Shown piece by piece: positions 7,590-16,247 of a DNA stretch of 64,000 bases. The notes beneath the pieces were generated by a model, which worked only from the letters and a program-made list of their open reading frames with translations, was not told where the DNA came from and did not search any database. Position numbers and translations under genes: made by a program. Origin of the DNA: Paraburkholderia tropica (GTDB lineage Bacteria > Pseudomonadota > Gammaproteobacteria > Burkholderiales > Burkholderiaceae); the NCBI RefSeq assembly GCF_900109265.1, contig NZ_FNZM01000008.1, forward strand, positions 124,001 to 188,000. The letters run 5' to 3'. The number at the start of each line of letters is the position of its first letter. Positions within the stretch are counted from its first letter, which is position 1.

Positions 7590-8429
7590 ATGAAACGCAA
7601 CCTCTCCCAGTGTGGCATCGCGGCAGGCATCTGCGCGCTCGCCTGCGCTTATGCGAGCGGTGCATCGGCGGCCGAAAGCCTTGCAGCGACCCAGGCCGGT
7701 GCGCCTGCGTTCCTGTCGGCAGGCGGCGCCGATGCCCAGCCTGTTCGCTGCGAACCCGTCGGCGACGACGTGCTCGCGCACCAGACCGGCAAGTACGCCG
7801 GCAGCAACATGATCTCCGGGTTCGTCCTCAGCGTGCTCTCGCAATGGCAGTTGCCGAACGGCGCAACGGCCGTGGCGCAGGGCTCGCTCACCGTCGCGCA
7901 AAACGCCGCCAACCAGTTGAGCGCGACCGTGCAGAGCCTCGCGAAAGTGAACGATCCGACCGGCACCACGGTAGGCAACAGCGGCGCGTCGCCCAACGCG
8001 TCGGCCACGGGCGGCCAGAACGTCACGGTCAACGGCGTCTCGCAGATCACCCAGGTCGCCGGCAACAGCAACGTGGGCGTCAACGGCGCGACCATCGACT
8101 TCGGCAGTGCCGGCTCGCTGCTCGCCGGCACGGCGGGCATCAACCAGTCGAGCGCCTCGGCGCAGAACGCGAACGGCACGATTCGCGCCGGCATCGCGTT
8201 CGGCAGCAACGGCATCAACGTGACGCTGCAGACGCCCGCGGGGATCGCGACGCAGAACATCGTCCCGAGCGGCGCGCAACAGGCCGGCGCGATCGCCCAG
8301 TTGTTGCAGGTCGCGGGCAATAACCAGCAGGTCGCCAATCAGTTGCAGCTCAATCTGCAGACGCAGCCGATGAGCGCGCAGATGATCCGGCAGACCGGCG
8401 TGCTTCAGGCGCTGCGCAACATCCGCTGA
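7590..8429 (+). CDS. secreted Gln/Asn-rich protein at the fapE position
   Basis: 279 residues with a signal peptide ending near ASAAES (~28). Residues 54-91 (CEPVGDDVLAHQTGKYAG...MISGFVLSVLSQWQLPNG) form a conserved-looking segment. Its DD-x-L-x-x-Q-x-G part also appears in the first operon protein. The remainder is rich in Asn, Gln, Ala and Gly with VNG and NQQ motifs, but without the regular repeat of the two subunit candidates. It sits between the C39 peptidase and the outer-membrane barrel, where fapE lies in Pseudomonas. FapE is an accessory extracellular component there. The CxC motif I associate with FapE is absent, so homology is uncertain. Confidence 0.65.
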   Translation: MKRNLSQCGIAAGICALACAYASGASAAESLAATQAGAPAFLSAGGADAQPVRCEPVGDDVLAHQTGKYAGSNMISGFVLSVLSQWQLPNGATAVAQGSLTVAQNAANQLSATVQSLAKVNDPTGTTVGNSGASPNASATGGQNVTVNGVSQITQVAGNSNVGVNGATIDFGSAGSLLAGTAGINQSSASAQNANGTIRAGIAFGSNGINVTLQTPAGIATQNIVPSGAQQAGAIAQLLQVAGNNQQVANQLQLNLQTQPMSAQMIRQTGVLQALRNIR

Positions 8430-8750
8430 CAACGGAGCCACGCGGCCGCGCCGACGGATAACGCAAACCAGGCCAACAACGCCAACAACGAACGCGAAGC
8501 AGGCAGCAAGAACAAGACTCAAGAACGAGAAGCCGCAACGAGCACCGACCATGACCGCCAACGACTGACCAGCAACGGAAAACGCCGGACCGTCATCCGC
8601 CAACGACGGTCCGGGCGAGGAGACCAGCAAGGAGACACAACAACGCGGGCGAAGGCCCCGCGCAGAAGCATCGGGAAAGTGCATCGACGTGCGCAGGTGC
8701 GAAACCAGGGGGTTTCGTCAAGCGCCCGCTTTCGATCCGGGGGAAGAACA
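8430..8750 (+). other. A/C-rich intercistronic leader before the outer-membrane barrel gene
   Basis: 321 bp without a credible gene, unusually long for this operon. The first ~150 bases are rich in AAC, CAA and GAA steps (CAACAACGCCAACAACGAACGCGAAGCAGG and similar) and have few T residues on the plus strand. A perfect ten-base stem with ten-base loop (8585-8614, CCGGACCGTC / GACGGTCCGG) follows, without a T-run. Possible roles are an mRNA processing site, a Rho-utilisation region (C-rich, G-poor stretches) or a regulatory leader for the barrel gene. I see no second sigma-54 promoter here. Confidence 0.5.
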
Positions 8751-10217
8751 ATGAACATGATGTCCAAGACGGCGCTGCCGCGTTTTTCGCTGGCCGCCAT
8801 TCCAGCAGCAGTCCTGATTTTCTCGCTCGCGCAAACCGCCAACGCGCAAGCACTGCAAGGCCAGTCGGTCGAAGACCGGCTCAACACGCTCATGCGCGTC
8901 GTCGACGAGCAGCAGCGTCAGATCCAGTCGCTCGAGCGTCAGGTCACCAACCTCGAAATGGCGCAGCGCGGACGCGGTCTGCCGGGCGCCGGTGCGCCCG
9001 ACGGCGCCGCCATCGCCGAGCAGCCCGGCGCCGACGGACTGCCGGTGCCGCTGCCGCCGCTTGCCCAGGCCCTGCCCGGCGCCAACGCGCCTGGCGCGCT
9101 GACCGGCACCGCGACCGGCGTGCCCGTGAATCCGCCCTCGCCCGACGCCGGTACGAGCGGCGGCGCGACGGGGGCCTCCGCCGCGAGCGGTCCGCAGCAA
9201 GGCGCGCCGGTCGGCGTGAATCCGACCGTGGGGGAAACGCAGAAGGAAGCGCAGCCCACGCGCACGCAGGCCGAGCAGGCCGTTGTCGAACGCGAGCATG
9301 CGCCGCTGTTCGACCACAAGCTCACGCTCGACTGGGGTATCAGCGACACCTACTACGACCGCCGTCAGCTTCAGCTTTCGGGCTTCCTCGCGCTCGATGC
9401 GATCTTCCTCGGCAACATCAACCTCGGCGAGACCAAATCGCACCAGGTGATGGCCGATCTGGACGTGCGCTACGGCCTGACCGACCGCATGAGCATCGAC
9501 GTGGACGTGCCGTACATCTATCGCCACAGCAGCTTCGTCGTGGGCGGAGCGGGCGGCGCGGCGAGCACGCTCTCCGATGCGTCGGTGAATTCGAACGCGA
9601 TCGGCGACGTGAACTTCGGGGTCTACTACCAGTTCCTGAAGGAAACCAACAACCTGCCCGACGTGGTCGGCAGCCTGCGCGTCAAGACGCCCACCGGCAC
9701 CTCGCCGTTCGGCATCAAGGTGCAGCAGCTCACGCCCGACAACACCAACCTCGTCGCGCCGAGCAAGCTGCCCACCGGCACGGGTTTCTGGAACGTCACG
9801 GCCGGGCTCTCGGTGCTCAAGACCTACGATCCGGTCGTGCTGTTCGGCAGCATTTCGTACACGTACAACATCTCGCGCTCGTTCGCCGACATCTCGTCCG
9901 TAGTCGGGCAGACGCAGCCGGCCGACGTGAAGCTCGGCGACATCATCCAGTTCGGCGGCGGTGTCGCGCTCGCGTTCTCCGACAAGGATTCGGCCAGCAT
10001 CTCCTACACGATGGCGATCGAGCCGCAGTCGAAGACCAAGTCGCCCGGCGGCAGCTGGACCGGCGTGCCGGGCAGCGAGACGACCGCCTCGGTGCTCAAC
10101 TTCGGCCTGAATCACGTGGTCAACAAGCACCTGACGATCAACGGCGCGGTGTCGGTGGGCCTCACGCCCGACGCGCCGAACTTCGTCGTCGGCGTGCGGT
10201 TCCCCTACACCTTCTGA
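8751..10217 (+). CDS. outer-membrane beta-barrel with N-terminal coiled coil, FapF-like secretion pore
   Basis: 488 residues from the ATG at 8751, which follows GGGGGAAG; an upstream in-frame start at 8679 has no such site. Order of parts: signal peptide (1-~32, ending ANAQA); a heptad-rich coiled coil (about 39-72, VEDRLNTLMRVVDEQQRQIQSLERQ region); a Pro/Ala/Gly linker (73-~185); then alternating amphipathic strands to the end. It terminates in FPYTF, with the C-terminal Phe typical of Bam-inserted barrels. Coiled coil, linker and barrel are the FapF architecture, a trimeric porin-like channel that exports the amyloid subunits. The next gene overlaps by one base (TGATG). Confidence 0.8.
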   Translation: MNMMSKTALPRFSLAAIPAAVLIFSLAQTANAQALQGQSVEDRLNTLMRVVDEQQRQIQSLERQVTNLEMAQRGRGLPGAGAPDGAAIAEQPGADGLPVPLPPLAQALPGANAPGALTGTATGVPVNPPSPDAGTSGGATGASAASGPQQGAPVGVNPTVGETQKEAQPTRTQAEQAVVEREHAPLFDHKLTLDWGISDTYYDRRQLQLSGFLALDAIFLGNINLGETKSHQVMADLDVRYGLTDRMSIDVDVPYIYRHSSFVVGGAGGAASTLSDASVNSNAIGDVNFGVYYQFLKETNNLPDVVGSLRVKTPTGTSPFGIKVQQLTPDNTNLVAPSKLPTGTGFWNVTAGLSVLKTYDPVVLFGSISYTYNISRSFADISSVVGQTQPADVKLGDIIQFGGGVALAFSDKDSASISYTMAIEPQSKTKSPGGSWTGVPGSETTASVLNFGLNHVVNKHLTINGAVSVGLTPDAPNFVVGVRFPYTF

Positions 10218-11842
10218 TGAACGCGAGGCCGATCGTGCGCGAACCCTCACATCTGAGCGCCACCGTGACACCTTTCGTTGGCATGAGCCAGCGGCTCGCG
10301 GTGGCGTCCGTCCCCCAACCCTCCGCCGCCGCGAAGCCGGACAAGTCGGCGTCGGACGTGGCCGCGCCGGGCGCCGCGACGCCGGATGTCGCGACGTCCG
10401 GCATGGCCGCGGCGCGCGCGAGCGACGCACGACCGGTGGCCGGGCTGGAGCGCGTGCTGCTGTACGTCGCGCGCACGCCCGACACGCAGTTGAGCGCGCA
10501 CCTGAAAAGCCGCGGCTGGCAGATCGCCACGGCGAAGACCGCGCACGAGGCCGCGCGCCTCGTGAAGGCCGAACCCGCCTGCGCCGGCATCGTCGATCTG
10601 ACCGGCTTCGCGCCGCGCGACATCGCCGGACTCGAAGCGGCGCTGAGCCTGCAGCAGGTCGGCTGGATCGCGCTCACCGACGCGCAGCGTCTCACCGACC
10701 GCGACGTGCGCCGCCTGATCCGCCACTACTGCTTCGACTACGTGCATCTGCCGGTCGCGCACGCGACGCTCGACTATCTCGTGGGACACGCCTTCGGCAT
10801 GGTCACGCTGTGCGACCTCGACGAAACGCCCGCCGCGGCCGCCGCCGCGAGCCAGGACGAAGACGAGATGGTCGGCACCTGCGAAGCGATGCAGCAGCTT
10901 TTCCGCACGATCCGCAAAGTGGCGAACACCGACGCGACCGTGTTCATCTCGGGCGAATCGGGCACCGGCAAGGAACTTACGGCGCTCGCGATTCACGAGC
11001 GCTCGCCGCGGCGCAAGGCGCCGTTCGTGCCGATCAACTGCGGCGCGATCCCGCATCATCTTCTGCAATCCGAACTATTCGGCTACGAGCGCGGCGCGTT
11101 CACGGGCGCGAACCAGCGCAAGATCGGCCGCGTGGAAGCGGCCAACGGCGGCACGCTCTTTCTCGACGAAATCGGCGATCTGCCGCTCGAAAGCCAGGCG
11201 AGCCTGCTGCGCTTCCTCCAGGAAGGCAAGATCGAGCGCCTCGGCGGCCGCGAGCAGATTCCCGTCGACGTGCGCATCATTTCGGCGACCCACGTCGATC
11301 TCCAAGCCGCGATGCGCGACGGACGCTTCCGCGCGGACCTGTTCCACCGCCTGTGCGTGCTGCGCGTCGACGAACCGCCGCTGCGCGCGCGCGGCAAGGA
11401 CATCGAGATCCTCGCCCATCACGTGCTGCACAAGTTCAAGCAGGACAGCGCGCGGCGCATTCGCGGCTTCACGCCCGACGCGATCGAGGCCATGTACAAC
11501 TACAACTGGCCCGGCAACGTGCGCGAACTGATCAACCGCGTGCGCCGCGCGATCGTGATGGCGGAGAGCAAGCTCATTTCCGCCGACGATCTCGATCTCG
11601 GCCAGTTCTCCGAGCAGGAAACGATCACGCTCGCGGCCGCGCGCGAAGCCGCCGAGAAGCGCGCGATCGAAGCGGCCCTGCTGCGCCATCGGCATCGCCT
11701 GAACGAAGCGGCCACCGATCTCGGCATTTCGCGCGTGACGCTGTACCGGCTCATGGGCACGCACGGCTTGCGCGACGAGAAGACGATCTTCGGCGGCGAG
11801 GCGGAGAACCAGCCGGAGGCCGCGCCCGCCGATCCGGAGTGA
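10217..11842 (+). CDS. sigma-54-dependent enhancer-binding protein, VpsR-like, paralogue of the first
   Basis: 541 residues. The start overlaps the barrel gene stop (TGATG), so it is probably the last gene of the amyloid-like operon and autoregulated with it. It has the same layout as the regulator at 1527: receiver-like N-terminus (GIVDLTGF, YCFDYVHLP...GHAFGM), Walker [15 protein letters not shown], Walker [12 protein letters not shown] and a Fis-type helix-turn-helix ([12 protein letters not shown]). It differs by about 70 extra N-terminal residues of low-complexity Ala/Pro/Ser sequence with an internal duplication (VAAPGAAT / PDVATSG). Later Met codons (Met23, Met63) could be the true start. 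The AAA+ region is nearly identical to the first regulator, suggesting duplication. The two may hetero-oligomerise (inference). Confidence 0.87.
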   Translation: MNARPIVREPSHLSATVTPFVGMSQRLAVASVPQPSAAAKPDKSASDVAAPGAATPDVATSGMAAARASDARPVAGLERVLLYVARTPDTQLSAHLKSRGWQIATAKTAHEAARLVKAEPACAGIVDLTGFAPRDIAGLEAALSLQQVGWIALTDAQRLTDRDVRRLIRHYCFDYVHLPVAHATLDYLVGHAFGMVTLCDLDETPAAAAAASQDEDEMVGTCEAMQQLFRTIRKVANTDATVFISGESGTGKELTALAIHERSPRRKAPFVPINCGAIPHHLLQSELFGYERGAFTGANQRKIGRVEAANGGTLFLDEIGDLPLESQASLLRFLQEGKIERLGGREQIPVDVRIISATHVDLQAAMRDGRFRADLFHRLCVLRVDEPPLRARGKDIEILAHHVLHKFKQDSARRIRGFTPDAIEAMYNYNWPGNVRELINRVRRAIVMAESKLISADDLDLGQFSEQETITLAAAREAAEKRAIEAALLRHRHRLNEAATDLGISRVTLYRLMGTHGLRDEKTIFGGEAENQPEAAPADPE

Positions 11843-11967
11843 GATCGGCGCGGGACGCACGCAGGCTCGGCGCGGAAGCGTCGCGTCGCGAGGCCGGCGG
11901 GTGGGCGCACGGCGTCGGGTAGAATCGAAGCGGTTGACCTTTCAAACCTTTTGCACTTCGACTCACG

Positions 11968-12465
11968 ATGACGACGCTCACCCTGATCGTCGCTCGCGCC
12001 CGCAACGGCGTGATCGGCCGCAACAACGAGTTGCCCTGGCGCCTGCCCGAAGACCTCGCCTTCTTCAAGCGCACGACGATGGGCGCGCCCATCGTCATGG
12101 GCCGCAAGACGCATGAATCGATCGGCCGCGCGCTGCCGGGCCGTCGCAACATCGTCGTGACGCGCGACGCCACGAAGCGCTTTCCGGGCTGCGACACGGC
12201 CACGAGCCTCGAAGAAGCGCTCGCGCTCGCCGCGCAGGATCAGGCGCCCGAGGCGTTCCTGATCGGCGGCGCGCAGCTCTATGCGGAAGGCATCGCGCTC
12301 GCGCACAAGCTGATCGTCACCGAGATCGCCGCCGACTTCGAAGGCGACGCGCACTTCCCCGCGCCCGATCCGGATCAGTGGCAGGAAACCGCGCGCGACA
12401 CGTTGCACGCGAATCCGCCCAACGACTTCGATTTCGCGTTCGTGACGTACGAGCGGCGCGATTAA
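11968..12465 (+). CDS. folA: dihydrofolate reductase
   Basis: Reduces dihydrofolate to tetrahydrofolate with NADPH, recycling the product of ThyA. The 165 residues include the Met20-loop region [13 protein letters not shown], the active-site acidic residue Asp29 in LPEDLAFFK and the NADPH-binding [19 protein letters not shown]. Length is normal for the family. It is followed by a bidirectional terminator shared with pmbA. Confidence 0.97.
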   Translation: MTTLTLIVARARNGVIGRNNELPWRLPEDLAFFKRTTMGAPIVMGRKTHESIGRALPGRRNIVVTRDATKRFPGCDTATSLEEALALAAQDQAPEAFLIGGAQLYAEGIALAHKLIVTEIAADFEGDAHFPAPDPDQWQETARDTLHANPPNDFDFAFVTYERRD

Positions 12466-12505
12466 CGGGCGCACGCAACGCATCCGCCAAACTCGTCCGC
12501 CAAAA

Positions 12506-12535
12506 CAAAAACGGCACGCTCAGGCGTGCCGTTTT
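12506..12535. terminator. bidirectional terminator between folA and pmbA
   Basis: A ten-base stem AACGGCACGC / GCGTGCCGTT with a TCAG loop. A-runs precede it and T-runs follow it, so it can end transcripts arriving from both convergent genes. Confidence 0.85.
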
Positions 12536-12560
12536 CCATTCGAGCGTCTGAAACGCGCGC

Positions 12561-13931
12561 TTACTGCCCCGCCACCGTCATGCGCTCGATCAGCACCGAG
12601 CCGGTCTGACGCGTGCCGCGCGCGAGCGTGTCGGCGCCCACCGCGACGATGTGGCGGAACATTTCCTGCAGCGTCGACGCCACGGTGATTTCCTCGACCG
12701 GATACTGGATCTTGCCGTTCTCGACCCAGAAACCCGACGCGCCGCGCGAATAATCGCCCGTCACGAAATTCACGCCCTGCCCCATCAGCTCGGTCAGCAG
12801 CAGACCCGTGCCGAGCTTCTTCAGCATGGCTTCGAAGTCGTCCTCGGGGTTCGTCAGCGAGCTTTGCAGTTGCAGATTGTGCGAGCCGCCCGCGTTGCCG
12901 GTGGTCTGCATGCCCAGCTTGCGCGCCGAGTACGACGAGAGGAAATAGCCCTGCACCACGCCGTCCTTGACGACTTCGCGGCGCTGCGTGCGCACGCCTT
13001 CCTCGTCGAACGGCGCGCTGCCCGCGGCGCGCGGCACGTGCGGATCTTCGACGACCTGGATGTGCGGCGCGAACACCGGCTTGCCCAGGCTGTCGACGAG
13101 GAACGAAGTCTTGCGATACAGCGCGCCGCCGCTCACGGCCTGCACGAACGCGCCGAGCAGACCCGCCGCGAGCGGCGCCTCGAACAGCACCGGCACCTTG
13201 CGCGTGTCCAGACCGCGCGCGTTCAGGCGCGACAGCGCGCGCTCGGCGGCGTAGCGGCCCACCGCTTCGGGCGAGGCCAGCTCGCTCGCGCTGCGGCGCG
13301 AGGTGTACCAGTCGTCGCGCTGCATGCTGCGGCCCGAGCCCGCGATGGGCGCGCACGCGACGTAGTGGCGCGAGTACGGATAACCGTGAATGAAGCCGCC
13401 CGAGGTGGCCAGCACGAACTGCGAATGCTGCGCTGAGACGCTCGCGCCTTCCGAGTTGGTCACGCGCGGGTCGGTGGCGAATGCGGCGTCTTCGGCGCGG
13501 CGCGCGATCTCGACCGCTTCGTCGGCGGTGATGCTCCACGGATGATAGAGGTCGAGGTCGCGCGGCGCGGTTTCCAGCAGCTCGCGCTCGGCGAGGCCCG
13601 CGCAGTCGTCGTCGGCGGTGAAGCGCGCGATGTTGTACGCAGCCGCCACGGTGTCCTTGAGCGCCTGCGCGGAGAAGTCCGAGGTGCTCGCGTTGCCGCG
13701 CTTGTTGCCGATGTAGACGGTCACGCCGACCGACTTGTCGCGGTTATGCTCGATGGTTTCGACTTCGCCGCGCCGCACGGAAACCGACAGGCCGTCGCCT
13801 TCGGAGATCTCGGTCGCCGCGTCGCTCGCGCCGAGCGTCTTCGCGTGCCGGAGAATGTCCGACGCGATTTCCTTGAGTTCATCCTGGGTGTGCGGGAAAA
13901 AACGTTGCCGGGCTTCGATGTCTGCTGCCAT
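12561..13931 (-). CDS. pmbA: metalloprotease-related PmbA (TldE)
   Basis: 456 residues, PmbA/TldE subunit of the TldD/TldE cytosolic zinc protease. It partners TldD in processing of microcin-type peptides and turnover of unstructured polypeptides, including antitoxins. Typical segments visible are [17 protein letters not shown] near residue 43, the central [14 protein letters not shown] and the C-terminal [19 protein letters not shown]. TldE itself lacks the metal site; the catalytic partner tldD is not in this window. It is divergent from darP, with 234 bp of promoter region between. Confidence 0.95.
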   Translation of the reverse strand: MAADIEARQRFFPHTQDELKEIASDILRHAKTLGASDAATEISEGDGLSVSVRRGEVETIEHNRDKSVGVTVYIGNKRGNASTSDFSAQALKDTVAAAYNIARFTADDDCAGLAERELLETAPRDLDLYHPWSITADEAVEIARRAEDAAFATDPRVTNSEGASVSAQHSQFVLATSGGFIHGYPYSRHYVACAPIAGSGRSMQRDDWYTSRRSASELASPEAVGRYAAERALSRLNARGLDTRKVPVLFEAPLAAGLLGAFVQAVSGGALYRKTSFLVDSLGKPVFAPHIQVVEDPHVPRAAGSAPFDEEGVRTQRREVVKDGVVQGYFLSSYSARKLGMQTTGNAGGSHNLQLQSSLTNPEDDFEAMLKKLGTGLLLTELMGQGVNFVTGDYSRGASGFWVENGKIQYPVEEITVASTLQEMFRHIVAVGADTLARGTRQTGSVLIERMTVAGQ

Positions 13932-14165
13932 TGTCGTTACGGTCCGGTTTCGGGCCAGGCGGCCCGCTTGTCGTGTGTCGGAGGTGTCGCATCAGGCGCC
14001 CTTGCTTCAGGCGCATTCCGCGATCATAGCAAGGTATGCGAACGCGCACCCAGCACCACGGGCGCCTGCCGGCGCGCACCGTCTCGCGGCTCGCGTATGG
14101 GCTTGCCGGCGCGCGCGCGACCCATCCGTCCGATGCGCCCTCCCGCGCGCGCTACAATACGCCCC

Positions 14166-14786
14166 ATGAAACGCAAAACCCGCATTCAACCGATGAACGA
14201 CGCTGTCGCCGAAGAGGACGACAACGGCTACGATCGCCCCAGCAAATCGCAGCTCAAGCGCGAAATGACCGCGCTGCAGGAACTGGGCACGGCGCTCGTC
14301 GAGCTGCCGAAAGACGCGCTCAAGCGCATGCCGATGACGGAAGACCTCGCGGATGCCGTCCACGAGGCGCGCCGCATCACCGACCACGAAGGCAAGCGCC
14401 GCCAGCTTCAGTACGTGGGCCGCATGATGCGCGGCCTGCGCGAGGACGAAGTCGCCGCGCTGCGCACCGCCTTCGACGAGTACCGCGGCGTGAACAAGGC
14501 TGCCACGGCGCGCCTGCACTGGATCGAGCGCACCCGCGAAAAACTGCTCGCCGACGACGCCGCGCTGACCGAATTCATCCGCCAGCATCCTGCCGCCGAC
14601 CCGCAGGAAGGCCGCACGCTGATCCGCAACGTCCGCCGCGAGCAGCAGCAGGCCAAGCCGCCCAAGTACTTCCGCGAGCTGTTCCAGTGGATCAAGGACG
14701 CGAGCGCCCAGGCCGACGACGGCGACGATCACGACCAGACCGGCAACGCGCGCGCCGACGAGGACCGCGACGATGACGAAGCCTGA
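14166..14786 (+). CDS. darP: ribosome-associated DarP/YjgA (DUF615) protein
   Basis: 206 residues. DarP (YjgA) is a late 50S-assembly factor that binds immature large subunits. The start at 14166 gives the usual N-terminus with the family motif [18 protein letters not shown], followed by a basic helical core ([12 protein letters not shown]). The C-terminal ~25 residues are almost entirely Asp, Glu, Asn and Ala, an acidic tail longer than in E. coli. It overlaps mogA by 14 bp in another frame, indicating co-translation, a common pairing in this group. Confidence 0.93.
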   Translation: MKRKTRIQPMNDAVAEEDDNGYDRPSKSQLKREMTALQELGTALVELPKDALKRMPMTEDLADAVHEARRITDHEGKRRQLQYVGRMMRGLREDEVAALRTAFDEYRGVNKAATARLHWIERTREKLLADDAALTEFIRQHPAADPQEGRTLIRNVRREQQQAKPPKYFRELFQWIKDASAQADDGDDHDQTGNARADEDRDDDEA

Positions 14787-15396
14787 GCGCAGCCATCCCA
14801 ATGAACTCGTGATCGGCCTCGTGTCGGTCAGCGACCGCGCCACCGCGGGCGTCTACGAGGACAAAGGCATTCCGTCGCTGATGGAATGGCTGGGCGCCGT
14901 GCTCAAATCGCCGTGGCGCGCCGAAACGCGCCTGATCCACGACGACGCGGCCACCATCTCGGCCACGCTCACGGCGCTCGTCGACGGCCTCGGCTGCGAC
15001 CTCGTGCTGACCACGGGCGGCACCGGCCCCGCGCGCCGCGACGTGACGCCCGAGGCCACGCTCGCGGTCGCCACGAAGGAAATGCCCGGCTTCGGCGAGC
15101 AGATGCGCCAGATCAGCCTGAATTTCGTGCCGACGGCGATTCTGTCGCGCCAGGTCGCCGTGATCCGCGAAACCGACGATCACGCGGCGCTCATCGTCAA
15201 CCTGCCCGGGCAGCCGAAGTCGATCAAGGAAACGCTCGAAGGCCTGCGCGACGCCGACGGCGCCGTGAAGGTGCCGGGCATTTTCGCGGCGGTGCCGTAT
15301 TGCATCGACCTGATCGGGGGCCCGTATATCGAAACCGATCCAAACGTCGTGGCGGCGTTCCGTCCGAAGAACGCGCAGCGTCCGCCGCGCGCTTGA
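14773..15396 (+). CDS. mogA: molybdopterin adenylyltransferase
   Basis: 207 residues. MogA adenylates molybdopterin before molybdenum insertion by MoeA. It has the MoaB/Mog fold signatures [20 protein letters not shown] and [20 protein letters not shown], with the substrate-binding TTGGTG loop. It is translated from within the end of darP. A bidirectional terminator follows. Confidence 0.95.
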   Translation: MTKPERSHPNELVIGLVSVSDRATAGVYEDKGIPSLMEWLGAVLKSPWRAETRLIHDDAATISATLTALVDGLGCDLVLTTGGTGPARRDVTPEATLAVATKEMPGFGEQMRQISLNFVPTAILSRQVAVIRETDDHAALIVNLPGQPKSIKETLEGLRDADGAVKVPGIFAAVPYCIDLIGGPYIETDPNVVAAFRPKNAQRPPRA

Positions 15397-15425
15397 TCCA
15401 TTCGAGCCGCAACACGCCTGCAAGC

Positions 15426-15451
15426 AAAACGGCGCCCGAGGGCGCCGTTTT
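15426..15451. terminator. bidirectional terminator between mogA and orn
   Basis: Twelve-base perfect arms (AAAACGGCGCCC / GGGCGCCGTTTT) with a two-base loop between convergent genes. The A/T ends make it usable in both directions. Confidence 0.85.
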
Positions 15452-15496
15452 ATCTATTCACCGATTCACCGGTCCGCGCGCCGCTTACTTCGCCGC

Positions 15497-16126
15497 TTAC
15501 TTCGCCGCCTGCGCGTCCGCAGGCACGTTGGCCGCCGGAATCAGGAAATGCTCGCGGTAGTATTTGAGTTCGTCGATCGACTCGTGGATGTCGGCCAGCG
15601 CCGTGTGCATCGCGCGCTTCTGGAAACCCTTGTAGATCGCGGGCTGCCAGCGGCGGCACAGTTCCTTGAGCGTGCTGACGTCGAGGTTGCGATAGTGGAA
15701 GAAGCGCTCGAGCGTGGGCATCCAGCGCGCCATGAAGCGGCGGTCCTGGCAGATCGAGTTGCCGCACATCGGCGACTTGCCCGGCGGCACGTACTGCGAG
15801 AGAAACGCGAGGATTTCCTCGGTCGCGCTTTCCTCGGTCACCGTCGAGGCGCGCACGCGCTCGGTCAGGCCCGAGCGGCCGTGCGTGTTGCGGTTCCACT
15901 CGTCCATGCGGTCGAGCACGGCTTCGGACTGGTGAATCGCCAGCACGGGGCCTTCGACGATCTTGTCGAGCGTGGAATTGGTCACGACCACCGCGATTTC
16001 GATGATGCGGTCGTTATCGGGGTCGAGCCCCGTCATTTCCATGTCGAGCCAGATCAGGTTCATGTCGGTGCGCTCCATTGCCGGAGTCGCCTGGCCCGCC
16101 GGATCGGCAGAATTGATGTCAGTCAT
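15497..16126 (-). CDS. orn: oligoribonuclease
   Basis: 3'-to-5' exoribonuclease that degrades 2- to 5-mer RNA and the pGpG product of c-di-GMP hydrolysis. It is a DEDDh enzyme: [11 protein letters not shown] (first acidic pair), [20 protein letters not shown]...YRNLDVSTL and the C-terminal [14 protein letters not shown] with the catalytic His and Asp. The ATG at 16126 gives 209 residues; the next Met (16078) would give the compact E. coli-like N-terminus, so the first 16 residues are uncertain. A link to c-di-GMP turnover is relevant because VpsR-type regulators occur in the same window, but that connection is only general. Confidence 0.95.
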   Translation of the reverse strand: MTDINSADPAGQATPAMERTDMNLIWLDMEMTGLDPDNDRIIEIAVVVTNSTLDKIVEGPVLAIHQSEAVLDRMDEWNRNTHGRSGLTERVRASTVTEESATEEILAFLSQYVPPGKSPMCGNSICQDRRFMARWMPTLERFFHYRNLDVSTLKELCRRWQPAIYKGFQKRAMHTALADIHESIDELKYYREHFLIPAANVPADAQAAK

Positions 16127-16247
16127 GGAAGAGAACCTGGAACGCTGAAACACGATGGGGACGCCGCGCGCGCGACGCCATCGCGAGATGCGATGGCCGG
16201 GCCGACGAGAACATATAATTGTCGCATAGATACCACGGACTTCCCGG

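Noticed and set aside
8430..8750. Second promoter of sigma-54 type before the barrel gene
   Set aside because: No TGGC...GC pair with correct spacing was found in the leader.
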